A DNA stretch of 64,000 nt from Galeopsis tetrahit (GCA_963675135.1 OY776120.1:10630001-10694000), one strand, 5' to 3'. Counted from the stretch's first letter, positions 35,101 through 47,057 are shown. The notes: generated by a model not told the origin, from the letters alone. Numbers and translations: made by a program.

Positions 35101-36379
35101 TGATGTGAAGAATGCCTTTCTTCATGGGGTTCTCCCCAAACCAGTTTTCATGGCTCAGCCTCCAGGTTTTGTTGATTCTCGTTATCCTGATCGTGTTTGT
35201 CGTCTCAAGAAGGCGTTATATGGCTTAAAACAAGCCCCTCTCGCTTGGTACCAGCGCTTTAGCACCTTTTTGCTGGGTTTGGGTTTTCACCAGAGTCGCT
35301 CTGACTCCTCCTTGTTCTACCTTCTCAAAGGTAAATCTGTCATTTATCTCCTCTTATATGTTGATGATATTATTATCACAGGAAATGACGACGCCTTGCT
35401 GCAAACTTTCATTGATCGAACCCACAAGGAATTTGCTCTTAAGGATCTGGGCCGCCTGAATTATTTTCTCGGCCTTGAGGTCTCTTATACATCTGATGGT
35501 CTTTTTGTGGGGCAAGCTAAATATGCTCATGATATATTGGAGCGGGCAAACTTGCTAGATTCTAAACCTGTTGCCACCCTTCTTGCCGCCGGGGAGGTCA
35601 TGGTTAGTGATGGATCTTTGTTTTCTGATCCTACATTTTATCGTTCTTTAGTTGGTGCTTTGCACTATTTGACGATTACTCGTCCCGACTTGTCTTATGC
35701 TGTCAACGTCGTCAGTCAGTTTCTTCACTCACCCACTACTGCTCACTTCGATGCTGTTAAGCGTATTCTACGTTATGTAAAGGGCACAGTTCATTTTGGC
35801 TTATCCTTTACTAGACGTTCTGACACCTCTATCTTGGGCTATTCAGATGCCGATTGGGCTCGTTGCATCGAGACTCGTCGCTCCACCTACGGCTACTCTA
35901 TTTTTCTTGGTGGAAATCTTGTTTCTTGGAGTGCAAAGAAACAACCAACAGTTGCTCGATTGAGTTGTGAATCTGAGTATAGGGCCATGGCTAATGCTGC
36001 TGCTGAAATGGTCTGGCTTATTAATCTTCTTGGTGAGCTCAAGCTTACGTCTTCTTCTCGTCCAGAGCTCCTTTGTGATAATAAAAGTGCAATTTTCCTC
36101 AGTCAAAATCCAGTTTCTCACAAACGAGCCAAACACATTGATCTGGATTATCACTTCGTTCGTGAAATTGTGTCTTCTGGAAAGATTTCTACACGTTTTG
36201 TTCCTTCGCATTTGCAGATTGCAGATATCTTTACCAAGAGTTTACCACGTCCTGCCTTTGAGCTTCTTCGGTCCAAGCTCTGCGTTTGTCTTCACCCCAC
36301 GCAACGCTTGAAGGGGGTAATAAGGATAGTATTTGACCGTGTATATTTGGTTAATATTCTTTTTGTATCTTTAGAATAG
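32156..36379 (+). CDS. Copia gag-pol polyprotein with one in-frame stop
   Basis: Read in a single frame from 32156 to 36379 except for TAA at 33617-33619. Gag start MLHPSIYISAMTTT (the second ATG at 32186 is a likely alternative). A zinc knuckle CQICRGEHYADKC has one residue fewer than the usual C-X2-C-X4-H-X4-C. Then protease WYLDSGASAHM, GAG-pre-integrase LWHLRLGH just before the stop, integrase (VDDYSRFSWIY, SDGGTEFVN, QQNGRVERKHRH), reverse transcriptase (DVKNAFLHG, LLYVDDIIITG) and RNase H (SDADWAR, SCESEYRAMANA). With near-identical LTRs this copy is recent; the stop lies inside the GAG-pre-integrase domain and should abolish most pol synthesis. There is no stop before the purine tract, so the predicted C-terminus is LTR-encoded. 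Confidence 0.92.
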
Positions 36380-36491
36380 ATTACCTTTATTCTCTCCTTA
36401 ATTGTAGGATGAGTTTGTTGTATCTTGGTGTATATATATTCTTGTACACTCTTTTAATAAAATCATTGGTGATATTTTATTCATCCTTTCA
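36318..36491 (+). repeat. 3' LTR of copia element 2
   Basis: 174 bp, near-identical to 31796-31969. The pol frame runs into it and stops at 36377-36379. Confidence 0.95.
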
Positions 36492-36606
36492 ATAATTCAT
36501 TTTTTTCTCACGTTTTTTATTTGTAAAAAAAGTGTGATAGTGTTTAATTAAAAAGTGATAATGCTTTTAAAAAAGTGACTATCACTTTTTACATGAGGGT
36601 CAAGGG

Positions 36607-36647
36607 AGACCCGTCTCACGGATCACATTCCGTGAGACGGTCTCACC
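36607..36647. repeat. Right half of an older foldback repeat split by copia element 2
   Basis: The sequence gacccgtctcacggatcaca...ccgtgagacggtctcac is the inverted partner of taagaccgtttcacgaattt...tatccgtgagac at 31719-31752. Together they were one MITE-like unit before the retroelement inserted. Confidence 0.65.
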
Positions 36648-36825
36648 CAAAACTACGAAAAAATGATTTGCTCTTCTCGAGAGGAAGGTAATTTCATGTT
36701 CATACATGCGACTTTCAATGGTGAGAAATGTTTCTTTGCAGTTGGATATGCTTTGCCCTAACAGAAGGATCCTATTAGCAGGTGCTACAAAAATTGACAA
36801 TTCATGTACTGTTTTTGGAGCAGAA

Positions 36826-37115
36826 TTACTGTTTGTGGAGCAGTTTGTGGAGCAGAATCACGAGCCATTGAAATAGGGTATACCAAGTGCATTCAGAAGA
36901 ATATTAGTGTGGCTGGTGTTAGATCTGATTCAAGTGATGCCATAAATGCAATAATACAATGCGAACAAGTAGGTACATAATGTACATTGGAGAGCAGCAT
37001 TGTTAACAACATTAAAGGTCTATCTATTACAGCAAGTCTTAGTGTGAGACTGCTAGTATATACCTAAAGATCTGAATCGTGCTACTCATGAACTAGCTCA
37101 AAGCCTTTATAACAC
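36826..37115 (+). pseudogene. Relic of a LINE/RNase H-type (RVT_3) domain
   Basis: From 36852 a frame reads AESRAIEIGYTKCIQKNISV and continues with RSDSSDAINAIIQCEQ, the heart of a plant RVT_3 RNase H-like domain. Later NRATHELAQSLYN near 37075-37112 matches the usual C-terminal motif. Stops and frame changes lie between, so it is dead. Confidence 0.7.
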
Positions 37116-37637
37116 TTCATCATCGCCTCAAGTCTCAAGATTGGAATGAAGATATGATTTTCTCCTCATTTTAATAGTTTGTTTCCTTCTATATCCTTGT
37201 AGAATTGTCAAAAAATAAAATAATAGAATGGATAAAAAAAAGTTGACCATAAGACTTTTAAAAAATTCCGTGCTGATTTCTTGCCACGGAATCCAAGATA
37301 GAACATAAACACGTATTGATCTAGTGGAATTAAAAGAAAACAAGAGGCCAGGGCACCTGGTTTTGGTGTTGAGGTCAAACAAATTTATGTGCGCACACTG
37401 AAAAGCAGCAATTCTCGATTCGCCTTTTCTAAAAATGTGCAATTCCTTGCAATTATATTGTCAAATAAAATAAGTATCATCGTATGTCATAAATCATTGC
37501 CAAGTCAACTTCAACCAATATAAATTTGGAGAGGCTCTCGTACTCATATACATATATAGCTTACATAAACTTTTCATAGTCACGCATTTTTATACTTAAA
37601 ATCATTTGACACAAACAAAAGGTTCAATTATTCCAAA
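37116..37637. other. Intergenic, promoter of the B12D-type gene
   Basis: AT-rich. No convincing gene; the minus-strand ORF at 37128-37442 shows no family resemblance. The last 150 bases should hold the promoter and 5' UTR of the gene starting at 37638. Confidence 0.4.
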
Positions 37638-38482
37638 ATGGGGCGTTGGATGAAACCAGAGGTATGGTTCGTTAATTCATTTTCTCTGTTCTATTCTTTA
37701 TTGCTTTTTTGGATTAGTACTCCCTTTATAAAAAAAAATGTATTTAGTTCTATTTTTTTGTCCATAAAATATATATTTATTATATTTAAATAGTTAACTA
37801 TTGAGTATATTTTCTACTTTCATTGACATTGACTCAATATCATTGGTGAAATTAAATAAAATAAAAAAACAGGTGTACCCTCTTGTGGCTGCCATGAGTT
37901 TTGTGACCGGGATGTGTGTATTTCAGCTTACAAGGAACGTCGTCCTCAATCCTGACGTCAAGTACGTAATTTCTAATATTCATGACTCGATTCAAGTGTT
38001 CATATTAACATTAATTTTTTTCAGAGTAATACTCCATCTTTTCCATTATAAATTTTTCAATTTTCTTTGAATGTTGCACAATAAGTTTCTCATTTCATTT
38101 ATCTCTCAACTACATCATTTATATTTTATCTATTATTTTATTATACTTTATCTTATATTTATCTATTATTTTTTCTCTCACCATCACATCAAATCACTTG
38201 TACTGCATCTATTTTTTTTTATCATATTTCTTAATATCAAAACGAAGAGAGAAACTTACGGTGAAACGGAGTTAGTACTAATTAGCATTAAACTTTAAAA
38301 ATTTGAGTTTGATCTTACTAATTATTGGCAGAGTAAATAAAGATCATAGGAAAACAGCAGTTCTTGAAAACCAAGAAGAAGGAGAAAGGTACGCAGAGCA
38401 CAGCCTCCGTAAGTTCCTCCGCACACGCCCGCCGGAAGTTATGCCCGCCGTCAACCGTTTCTTCACCGATAACAAGTCATAA
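37638..38482 (+). CDS. B12D / NADH-dehydrogenase MLRQ-subunit-like small protein, 3 exons, 87 aa
   Basis: Exons 37638-37661, 37873-37961 and 38332-38482 join in frame with GT-AG borders (88 codons with stop). The product starts MGRWMKPEVYPLVAAMSFVT, has one membrane helix (VYPLVAAMSFVTGMCVFQL), the motif NPDVKVNKDHR and a conserved C-terminus (LRTRPPEVMPAVNRFFTDNK). This matches the B12D family, related to the MLRQ (NDUFA4-like) subunit associated with the respiratory chain and induced in seed and senescence tissue; location is the mitochondrion by family inference. All three exons are too short to appear as long ORFs. Intron 2 carries a Stowaway-like MITE at 38032-38275. Confidence 0.9.
38032..38275. 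mobile_element. Degenerate Stowaway MITE copy S3 in intron 2 of the B12D-type gene
   Basis: The ends (ctccatcttttcc and gtgaaacggagttag) are diverged from CTCCCTCCGTCCC, flanked by TA. The body matches S1 and S2 (ataagtttctcatttc, atctattattttat, ctctcaccatcacatc). Confidence 0.8.
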
Positions 38483-39408
38483 TTAAATGGGCCGGTCTTA
38501 ATTTCTGAAGCGCCCCGACAAACTCAAATAATGCAGCAATATTGTCAAGTTTAATTAGTTTATACGGAGTATATGTATATTTCTTCATGATTATAGTTCG
38601 AGCTCTCCTTAAGGCTCGATTCCTCTTTTAAAATTTTACCCGCGTTTGAGATTAATGTGGAAGTGATACTAGTTTTTAATTATTTATTACTTCAATTTGA
38701 TTTTTATTTTATTTTTTAATTGCCTCTTTTTTGTTAGACATTATTTGATTTAAAAAAAAAATATTAACAATGAATTTAAAATTGAGATAAACGAAAAAAT
38801 TGCAAAACTTGCCCCTCACATGGGGATATCAATTTATATTCTCAGTTACTAATATTTTTGCAATTTTTATTAAATTTCTCTATATGATATTCATTTAGTG
38901 TATATTATTAAAAAAAACATATATATAAGTGTAAAATTGAAACATGACAGTATAGTTTATCTAAATTAATGTAAAATGACAATTATTTTAGGACAAAAAA
39001 TAATCATCTTTAGAAAGACAAATAAAATGGGATGGAGAAATTATAAATGAATAAGTCTGAAATTAAACAGACGTTATTTTTATCTCTTAAAAAATGGGAT
39101 AGGAAAAGTATTAATTTGGCGTGCCCCCAATTCTTCTTACCCATCAAAATAAATTTAAAGAGGAGGTGTAATCTGCTTTTTCTTTTTCTTTTTTTATTTC
39201 ATGACAAAACACAAATAATCTTACTACTTACATGAAATTGCGCATTTATAACAATTTCCCACCTTTTGTTGCAAGGGATTGTCCATTTTGACCAAATTCC
39301 ACCTTTTTGCCTTAAATAAATAATCCCGAGACTTTAAGCTCTCAATTTCCTAATCAAAAGATCGTTATATATCTAAGCTGCTCTAGCCGACTGCCGACTA
39401 TCTTTGCA
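38483..39408. other. Intergenic, promoter of PLC-X gene 1
   Basis: AT-rich, without a recognisable gene. Presumptive promoter: ttaaataaataat at about 39313 lies 95 bp upstream of the start codon. Confidence 0.4.
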
Positions 39409-42400
39409 ATGAAAATAAGTCTTACACCAGCGGCGGTGGCGGTGGTAGCTGCGGTGCTGTTAACCACTGCCGCCGCGGCCTGCTCCAATGGAAACTGCAA
39501 GGTACGTACTTCAAAGGTTAATTAATTCTCGATATATTAATTAATCTATAAGCTTCCACCTAGAGCTTTAATTCCCTTTTTTACCCCTTGCCGATCTTTT
39601 ATTTTATATATTAACTTGTGTTTTTTTATTTTCCAATTATTAATTAATTAATATGCATGCAGGTGATGGAGAATTGCAGAAGTGACAATGATTGTGGAGG
39701 TGGATTGTATTGTTTTTCATGTGAAACAGGGTTTATTGGGTCCAGATGTGTTAGATCAAGAGCTACCAACCTATTCCGGATTGTGGTAAAACCTTATAAA
39801 TTAATGGTGCATGGTTTATAATGTTAATTTGGCTCTTGTCATTTACCTGAATATTTAAGTATGGATTATTAATTTTGTGTGTGTGGATTTAGGTATCATT
39901 CAGAAATCAGAATTATGAATTTTACTCCGTATTAGATTAAATACAATTTTTTAAAATAAAATGGAGTATATAGCTAATTAAGGTAAATTAGAAAAAAAAA
40001 AAAAAAAACTGTGAGACTAACTCAAGCCAACCAGTTAAATTCGAATCACATTTTATTTAATTGTAACCGATTTTTTCACTCTTACAAGGCCAAAATATTT
40101 TTTCAAGGGTCGTAAACAGGTGTTAAAATATTTTGATTTTATTGCAGCACAAATTGCCCTTACATTAGCATATTTTGGTGTTGTAGTAGTAGAATATTTT
40201 AATTTGGTCTTGCAAGTTGCAACCCGCGAATTTGCCTAAAAATTTAAGTGTGTGTTATTGTCTTTGACAAATCGAATTTGAGCTTGCATCCTGCAAATTT
40301 TAAAATATTATTTTAATTAAACATAATTTAATTAAGATCAATTTATATATTAAAACGAGTACAGAGTTTTGCTTAAAACGAGTACAGAGTTTTGCTCTAA
40401 CAAGTGAACGGTGGAATTGGTCCTTCAAATTAGTTGGTTTTTTAATCATGTACGGGTTCATAAAAAAAAATTAAGACGAGTACATCATGCCAATCGATAT
40501 CCCAATTAACATGCATGTTGTTTGATATTATATTTGAATATTTAGTCTGAATTCTCTTTCTCCATCATAGTTTAATTAATTTGTGTATTAAAATTAAATA
40601 ATGCATTTTGTAATTGATTGACATGCAGAACAATTCTTTACCATTCAATAAGTACGCTTTCATGGCAACACACAACTCTTTTGCAATAGATGGGGAGCCA
40701 TCTCGCACCGGAGTTCCAAGAGTCACTGTTACAAATCAAGAAGACACGATCACCCACCAGCTAAATGTATATATATATATGTCCCAAAATTTGTTATTTA
40801 ATTTGATTATATGTATCCGTGAATTATATATATATTTATAATTAAATTAAACCTAACCTTTTATTAATATTATGATTAATAGAATGGTGTTCGTGCTTTG
40901 ATGCTTGATACATACGATTATGAAGGAGCCATATGGCTGTGTCATTCCTTTGGAGGCAAGTGCCCCGAAATCACCGCATTTGTGAGTCTTTCGATCTCTA
41001 CTACTATTATTATTAATTTATAAAATTAAACATTCTATATTAAATATAATAGTGGGCGATCATATTTTAATTATATATGTGCCAAATATCAAATTATTCC
41101 TACAAGTTTTTTCTGATTGCATGTGAAAAATGATTAATGTGGTAGAAACCAGCTGTTGAATCATTGAAAGAGGTAGAAAAATTCATGAGGGCAAATCCAT
41201 CAGAAATAGTGACAATAATCTTGCAAGACTATGTTGAAACACCAAATGGATTGAGCCAAGTTTTCAGAGCAGCAGGGCTAATGAAATACTGGTTTCCATT
41301 GTCGAAAATGCCCCGAGATGGCCAAGACTGGCCGAGGGTACGTGACATGGTCGCCACAAACCAGCGGCTACTCGTCTTCTCTTCCCAACAATCCAAAGAA
41401 AAAACTGAAGGGATTGCTTACCAATGGAACTACATGGTTGAAAATCAGTGTAAGACAAAGAATTAATATATATTTCGTCGCATATTTAATTTTAAGAGAA
41501 AATGTGCGATTATTTTGGAAAGATCCGTTTGACCCACTTTTGTAATTTGATACTTAAGGCATATAGTTGAATTATGATCAGATGGGGATGATGGATTGCT
41601 ACCAACAAGCTGCGTTAATAGGGAGGAATCTTCAGCACTTAATGACAAGAGTAAATCATTGTTTCTTGTAAATCATTTTGGAACTCTTCCAAGAAAAGGT
41701 ATTTCATGCCTTCATAATTCCGAAGACCTTCCAACTGTGCTCCAAACCTGTCACCGTGCTGCAGGGGACCGATGGCCAAATTTTTTGGCCGTCGATTTTT
41801 ATAAGGTAGTGTCATAACTTTTCTAAAGTATTTTCATTCTATATATATTTGGTGTACTTGGACCTTAAAATGTTTTGGTAATATATATAATGTAGAGGAG
41901 CGAGGGAGGAGGCGCCTTTAAGGCTGTGGACATGTTAAACGGGGAGCTGTTATGCGGCCGCAACGACGTTCATCAATGTGGTAAGTCACATCTTTTTACA
42001 AGTTCAGACTTTTAGTTTCAATTAAATTCTTTCATTGTGTCATAACCTTAGACTCACGCCACGTCCACATTAAATCATTCACCTGATAAGCATCATTTCC
42101 AAATAATAGAGATGGTATATAATTCGATCACGAATGAGAAGAGTATTGGACCTATATTAGTAAATACACTCTCATTCTTATTTATTGTATAGGCCCATCT
42201 TAGTTTTCTATGGGCTCTCTTATAAAGCCCATTAGGGTTAGGTTAGACCTAATTCTCTCTTGTATAAATACCTCTTGTAAATCTCATTTGTAACTAATCA
42301 AGAAATCATATTTCCAATATTGTTTATCTCTCTATATGGTATCATCGAGTCATTTGGCTCACGCCTGATCCAAACCATAGTCGCCGCCGCCGCCACTACA

Positions 42401-45400
42401 CATTTTGCCGCCGCCGCCTTCGCCTCAGAAGCGCCGCCGCCGCCTTCATTTCCGACGTGCCGCCGTCGCCATCCGTCTTACGACGCCTTCTTCTTTGCTG
42501 CACCTCCCATCTCTCCGCTGCTCCACTCCACCAATGGCCGCCCCTCCTTCATCGCCGGCGCCAATCACCTTCAAAGGACTCGCAAATATGTCCCTGAAGC
42601 TCACCTCCACCAACTATGGTGCTTGGTCCTTCCAACTTCGCCTTCTCCTCACTGGACACAATCTCCTAGGCTATGTCTTGGGCACACATCCATGCCCCTC
42701 GTCCACATCCCCCGCCACCGACGGCACCACCAACACCACCGTCACCGTTCACAATCCTGCACACGACCTGTGGGTGTGTCAGGACAACCTCATTCTCTCA
42801 GCCATGGTCGGATCTATGTCCCCGGATCTAATACCCTTTGTTGCTTCGTCAAAAACCTCTTGCGAAGCCTGGAAAATGCTTGAGAGCATGTATGGAAAGC
42901 CCTCGCGAGGTCGCATTCTTGCCCTCAAAACCAAGTTTCGCTCCCTGTCCAAAGGTGCTCGCCCGGTCTCCGACTTCCTCATGGAAGTTCGCTCTGTAGT
43001 CGACGAGCTTGCTCTCCTCGGCATTTCCTCTGATGCCGAGGACGTCACTCTCCAGGTCCTCACTGGCCTTGACGAATCTTACAATGACATAGCCAATGCC
43101 ATCCAAGCTCGCGAACAGCCCATCACCTTTGCTGAGCTCTGCGACAAGCTCCTCAGCGCCGAGGTTCAAATTGCCTCGCGACCATCTTCAACCGTAATGC
43201 CTGCATCTGCACTTACTGCTGATACACGTCATCATCGCTCCTCGCGACCAGACACGAGGGCTAAAACTTTTGATACTCGCCCTCGCCGATCCTCGCCAAG
43301 ACCCTATCTTGGCACCTGCCAATACTGTCGAGCACCGGGCCACACTGCTCGCACCTGCCCTGAAATTCCCTCTTCACCCTCGCCTCCTGCCTCCTTCACG
43401 GGTCCTCGCCGCCCGCATGGGCAGTTCCCACCACCTTCCCGTCTGAATCGGACAGCTGCACGCCCGACCTACTCGGCTCACTCAGCCTCCTCGGCAAATC
43501 CTGCCGAGCACTGAATCCTTGACTCTGGAGCTTCTCATCACATCACCAACGACCTCGCCAACCTCTCCCTTCACTCGCCCTTCGCTGGGTCTGACAATGT
43601 AGAAATTGGTGATGGTAAAGTTTTACGCATATCGCACACTGGCTCTATGCACTTTCCTCAACTTAAGTCTCTCAGTTTTTCGAATGTCCTGGTCGTCCCA
43701 CACATCTCGAAAAACTTGATTTCAGTGTCCAGTCTCTGTCGTGATAATAATGTTAACATTATTTTTTATCGCTCTTCCTTTCAGGTACAGGATGGTCACT
43801 CGGGGAGCATTCTCCTCGTTGGGAGTCGTATCAATAATTTATATGTCTGGCCGGCACAAATGTCCATCACCCCTCCACAAGCCTTCACCACTCAACACCT
43901 CACGACGACCACCTGGCATGCCCGCCTTGGCCACCCATCAACAAAAATACTTGCTCACACTCTCTCTACACTTAGCCTATCCAGTGCACCTTCCAAACAC
44001 TTCAATTGTAACTCATGCTCATGTATCAAGAGTCACAAACTCCCATTTTATGATTCAAGCATTATATCTACTAAACCACTTGATGTTATCTTTTCTGATG
44101 TTTGGTCGTCGCCTATTCTATCTCCTGACAATCTAAAATACTATGTGCTATTCGTTGATCACTTTAGCAAATATGTTTGGGTGTACCCCCTAAAAAGGAA
44201 ATCAGATGTTCTTTCCACTTTTATCACATTCAAAGCCCTTGTTGAAAACAACTTCCAAAACACAATCAAAACCTTTTACTCTGACAATGGGGGAGAGTTC
44301 ATTGCTCTTCGCCCCTTTCTTCAATCTCATGGCATCGCCCACCTTACCACCCCGCCTCATACCCCTGAACATAATGGCTTATCTGAACGTCGCCATCGCC
44401 ACGTGGTCGACACAGCTCTTGCCCTTCTTCACCATGCTTCCATGCCCCTTATCTATTGGCCCTATGCTGTCTGCTCGGCAGCCTATATCATAAATCGTCT
44501 TCCTAAAGTTAACCTCAACATGTTATCTTCTTATGAAAAGCTCACTTCTCGCCCACCCAATCTCGCCAAACTCCGTATATTTGGCTGTCTCTGCTATCCC
44601 TTACTTCGCCCTTACACAAATCACAAACTTGATCCCCGCTCCACTCCATGTATCTTTATTGGATACTCGCCCACGCAAAGCGCCTACCTTTGCCTTGATC
44701 GCTCCTCAAACAGAATCTACACCTCGCGGCATGTTCAATTCGTTGAGCATACGTTCCCCTTTTCCACCCCCCCTCCTCATCCATCTCCCTTGGCAACCTC
44801 CATCTCCTCGCCACCCACCTCCTCTGATTCAAACTCCTCGCCCATTCTTCTAGCACCTACACTACCCAACTCTATCACACCTGTCCTCGCCCCTGACCCA
44901 GTGCCGAACACGCCCCAGCCGAACACAACCGCACCTCAGCTCGCCACACCCACACCTGCCATCCCTGTGCCGACCAATGCTCCCCCACGACCTTCTGTAC
45001 CCCGCATGGTTACTCGGGCTCAGAATCACGTGTTCAAACCTAATCCAAGGTATGGACTTACTTCCACTGTTGCTTCTGACATTAAACCAAGCTGTGTCTC
45101 TCAGGCACTCAAGAACGAAAATTGGCGAGCAGCCATGTCAGCTGAATTTGATGCCCTCCTTCAGAATGGCACTTGGGACTTAGTCCCACCCACTACATCT
45201 CAGAATGTGGTCGGCTCCAAGTGGGTGTTTCGTATTAAGCGAAAACCTGATGGCACCTTGGATAAATACAAGGCTCGTCTGGTCGCCAAAGGCTTTCATC
45301 AACGACCAGGTGTTGACTTCACTGAAACATTCAGTCCCGTTGTCAAGCCTGCCACTGTGCGAACAGTCCTCAGCATTGCGGTTACTAACAACTGGCCCCT

Positions 45401-47057
45401 TCGCCAATTCGATGTCAACAACGCTTTTCTCCATGGAAAGCTCTCAGACACTGTCTTCATGGCTCAACCTCCGGGCTTCAAAGACAAGACATTTCCCACC
45501 TATGTTTGTCAGCTTCGCAAATCCATCTATGGACTAAAGCAGGCTCCTCGCACATGGTACTATGCTCTTCGCACTTTTCTCGAAGAAATTGGATTCATCC
45601 CTACTCACTCTGATGAATCTCTGTTCGTCTACAACAACAATGGGGTGGTCGCCTACTTCCTTGTTTATGTTGACGACCTCATACTGACGGGCAACACCTC
45701 GCCCATGCTCGCCCGGGTGGCTGCCGACCTCAGTACAAAATTTTCAGTCAAGGACCTTGGTCCTCTATCCTATTTCTTGGGGGTTGAAGTTCTTCGCTCT
45801 ACAACGTCATGCCTGCTCTCCCAACGCAAATACGTCACTGATCTGCTCGCCCGATACAACATGATCGACTCTAAACCAGTTCAAACTCCATTATCCACCT
45901 CTGCTCGCCTTACTCTCTCGGATGGCACCTCTCCCACTGACGCCACTCAGTATCGTCAAGTGCTCGGCAGCCTTCAGTATCTCCAGCTCACCAGACCTGA
46001 CATCGCCTTTGCCGTCCATAAGCTATCTCAGTTCATGCATGCACCCACCATCACGCACTGGAATGCCGTCAAGCGTCTGCTCCGCTACCTCAATGGTACA
46101 AGGGATGTTGGAATCAACATTACCCCATCCTCATCCTCCTCGCTCCACTGCTTCACGGATGCTGACTGGGCAGGCGACTGTGATGATCGCACTTCCACAA
46201 GTGCATATGTCGTCTTTTTGGGAGCCAATCCTATCTCATGGTCGTCCAAAAAGCAGAAGTCTGTTGCTCGCTCATCCACTGAGGCCGAATACAGAGCCAT
46301 TGCCGCAGCGGCCTCTGAAGTACAATGGCTAACATCCTTACTTAAAGAACTACACTTCCCTGACTCTCCGGTGCCAGTTATCTACTGTGACAACATTGGG
46401 GCCACCTACTTATGCTCAAACCCTGTGTTTCACTCACGAATGAAACACATTGCCATTGACTTCCACTTTGTTCGTGACCTCGTCAAAACTGCTCGGCTCC
46501 GCATCTCGCATGTCTCCACTGCCGACCAGCTTGCCGATGCCCTCACCAAGCCTCTCTCCAGTGCTCGCCTTCAGCTTCTTATGACCAAGATTGGACTATC
46601 CTACGGTACTCCATCTTGAGGGGGCATATTGGACCTATATTAGTAAATACACTCTCATTCTTATTTATTGTATAGGCCCATCTTAGTTTCCTATGGGCTC
46701 TCTTATAAAGCCCATTAGGGTTAGGTTAGACATAATTCTCTCTTGTATAAATACCTCTTGTAAATCTCATTTGTAACTAATCAAGAAATCATATTTCCAA
46801 TATTGTTTATCTCTCTATAAAGAGTACATTAGAGAATTAATATAGATTAATTAATTTCACACCATGGCCGAATTGTTTAATTAAAATTTAACAGTCTTAA
46901 ATAAAATGGTTTTAGATGCATGGAACATTAAAATTTTGTTTTTAATGACGTTTTATTCCTAATTGAGGTGTAATTTTAAAGATATAACATACAGTATATA
47001 CTTGCAGCGAAGAACTTTGGGAGAAGCTACTGGCCGGGTGAGATAGGGTCATATTGA
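39409..47057 (+). CDS. PI-PLC X domain-containing secreted protein, copy 1, 8 exons, 371 aa
   Basis: Exons 39409-39501, 39663-39785, 40629-40766, 40883-40981, 41146-41449, 41582-41805, 41896-41980 and 47008-47057, all GT-AG and in frame (372 codons). A signal peptide (VAVVAAVLLTTAAAA) is followed by a six-plus-cysteine EGF-like module (CRSDNDCGGGLYCFSCETG). Then the PLC X-type domain with its first histidine region (YAFMATHNSF), LMLDTYD, and the second histidine (WLCHSFGG), and a conserved QRLLVFSS region. It resembles Arabidopsis AT5G67130-type PLC-like phosphodiesterases; substrate is unknown. The last intron is 5,027 bp because a complete copia element (42144-46819) lies inside in the same orientation; exon 8 beyond it encodes AKNFGRSYWPGEIGSY. 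Whether the transcript is still spliced correctly is unknown. A tandem copy lies at 55762-58578. Confidence 0.9.
42144..42336 (+). repeat. 5' LTR of copia element 3
   Basis: 193 bp, with a TATA-like 'tgtataaatacctc' near position 42268. Two differences from the 3' LTR (ttttct/tttcct and gaccta/gacata). Confidence 0.95.
42534..46619 (+). CDS. Copia gag-pol polyprotein with one in-frame TGA
   Basis: The most likely start is the ATG at 42534 (MAAPPSSPAPITFKG), although the frame is open from 42405. Gag (LTSTNYGAWSFQLRLLLTG) includes the zinc knuckle CQYCRAPGHTARTC near 43318. At 43512-43514 a TGA sits where related elements have TGG before the protease motif ILDSGASHH. Beyond it the same frame continues through GAG-pre-integrase (WHARLGH), integrase (VDHFSKYVWVYPL, SDNGGEF, EHNGLSERRHRH), reverse transcriptase (DVNNAFLHG, FLVYVDDLILTG) and RNase H (TDADWAG, STEAEYRAIAAA) to the stop at 46617-46619. 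Apart from this one codon it looks intact. Confidence 0.93.
46627..46819 (+). repeat. 3' LTR of copia element 3
   Basis: 193 bp, about 99 per cent identical to the 5' LTR. Its promoter could read out into the last exon of the PLC-X gene, 188 bp downstream. Confidence 0.95.

Larger units (their letters stand above)
31796..36491 (+). mobile_element. Ty1/copia retrotransposon 2, complete, young, 4,696 bp
   Basis: Two 174-bp LTRs (31796-31969 and 36318-36491) start TAATAAGGATAG and end CATCCTTTCA; I see one difference between them. The insertion is flanked by the 5-bp direct repeat ATAAT (31791-31795 and 36492-36496). TGGTATCAGCCGC directly after the left LTR is an initiator-tRNA-Met-type primer site. 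The purine tract aagggggt precedes the right LTR. Gag-pol occupies 32156-36379 with one in-frame stop. Element sits inside an older foldback repeat whose halves lie at 31711-31752 and 36607-36647. Confidence 0.96.
42144..46819 (+). mobile_element. Ty1/copia retrotransposon 3, complete, young, 4,676 bp, inside intron 7 of PLC-X gene 1
   Basis: LTRs of 193 bp (42144-42336 and 46627-46819) start TATTGGACC and end CTCTCTATA; I count two differences. The 5-bp target duplication AAGAG flanks both ends (42139-42143 and 46820-46824). TGGTATCATCGAG follows the left LTR as primer site; the purine tract cttgagggggca precedes the right one. Gag-pol is in one frame with a single TGA between gag and protease. 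Confidence 0.97.

Noticed and set aside
37128..37442. 104-codon minus-strand ORF
   Set aside because: No family resemblance and overlaps a decayed RNase H relic edge.
42320..42883. 187-codon ORF at the start of copia element 3
   Set aside because: Alternative frame over the gag start; the gag motifs are in the frame from 42534.
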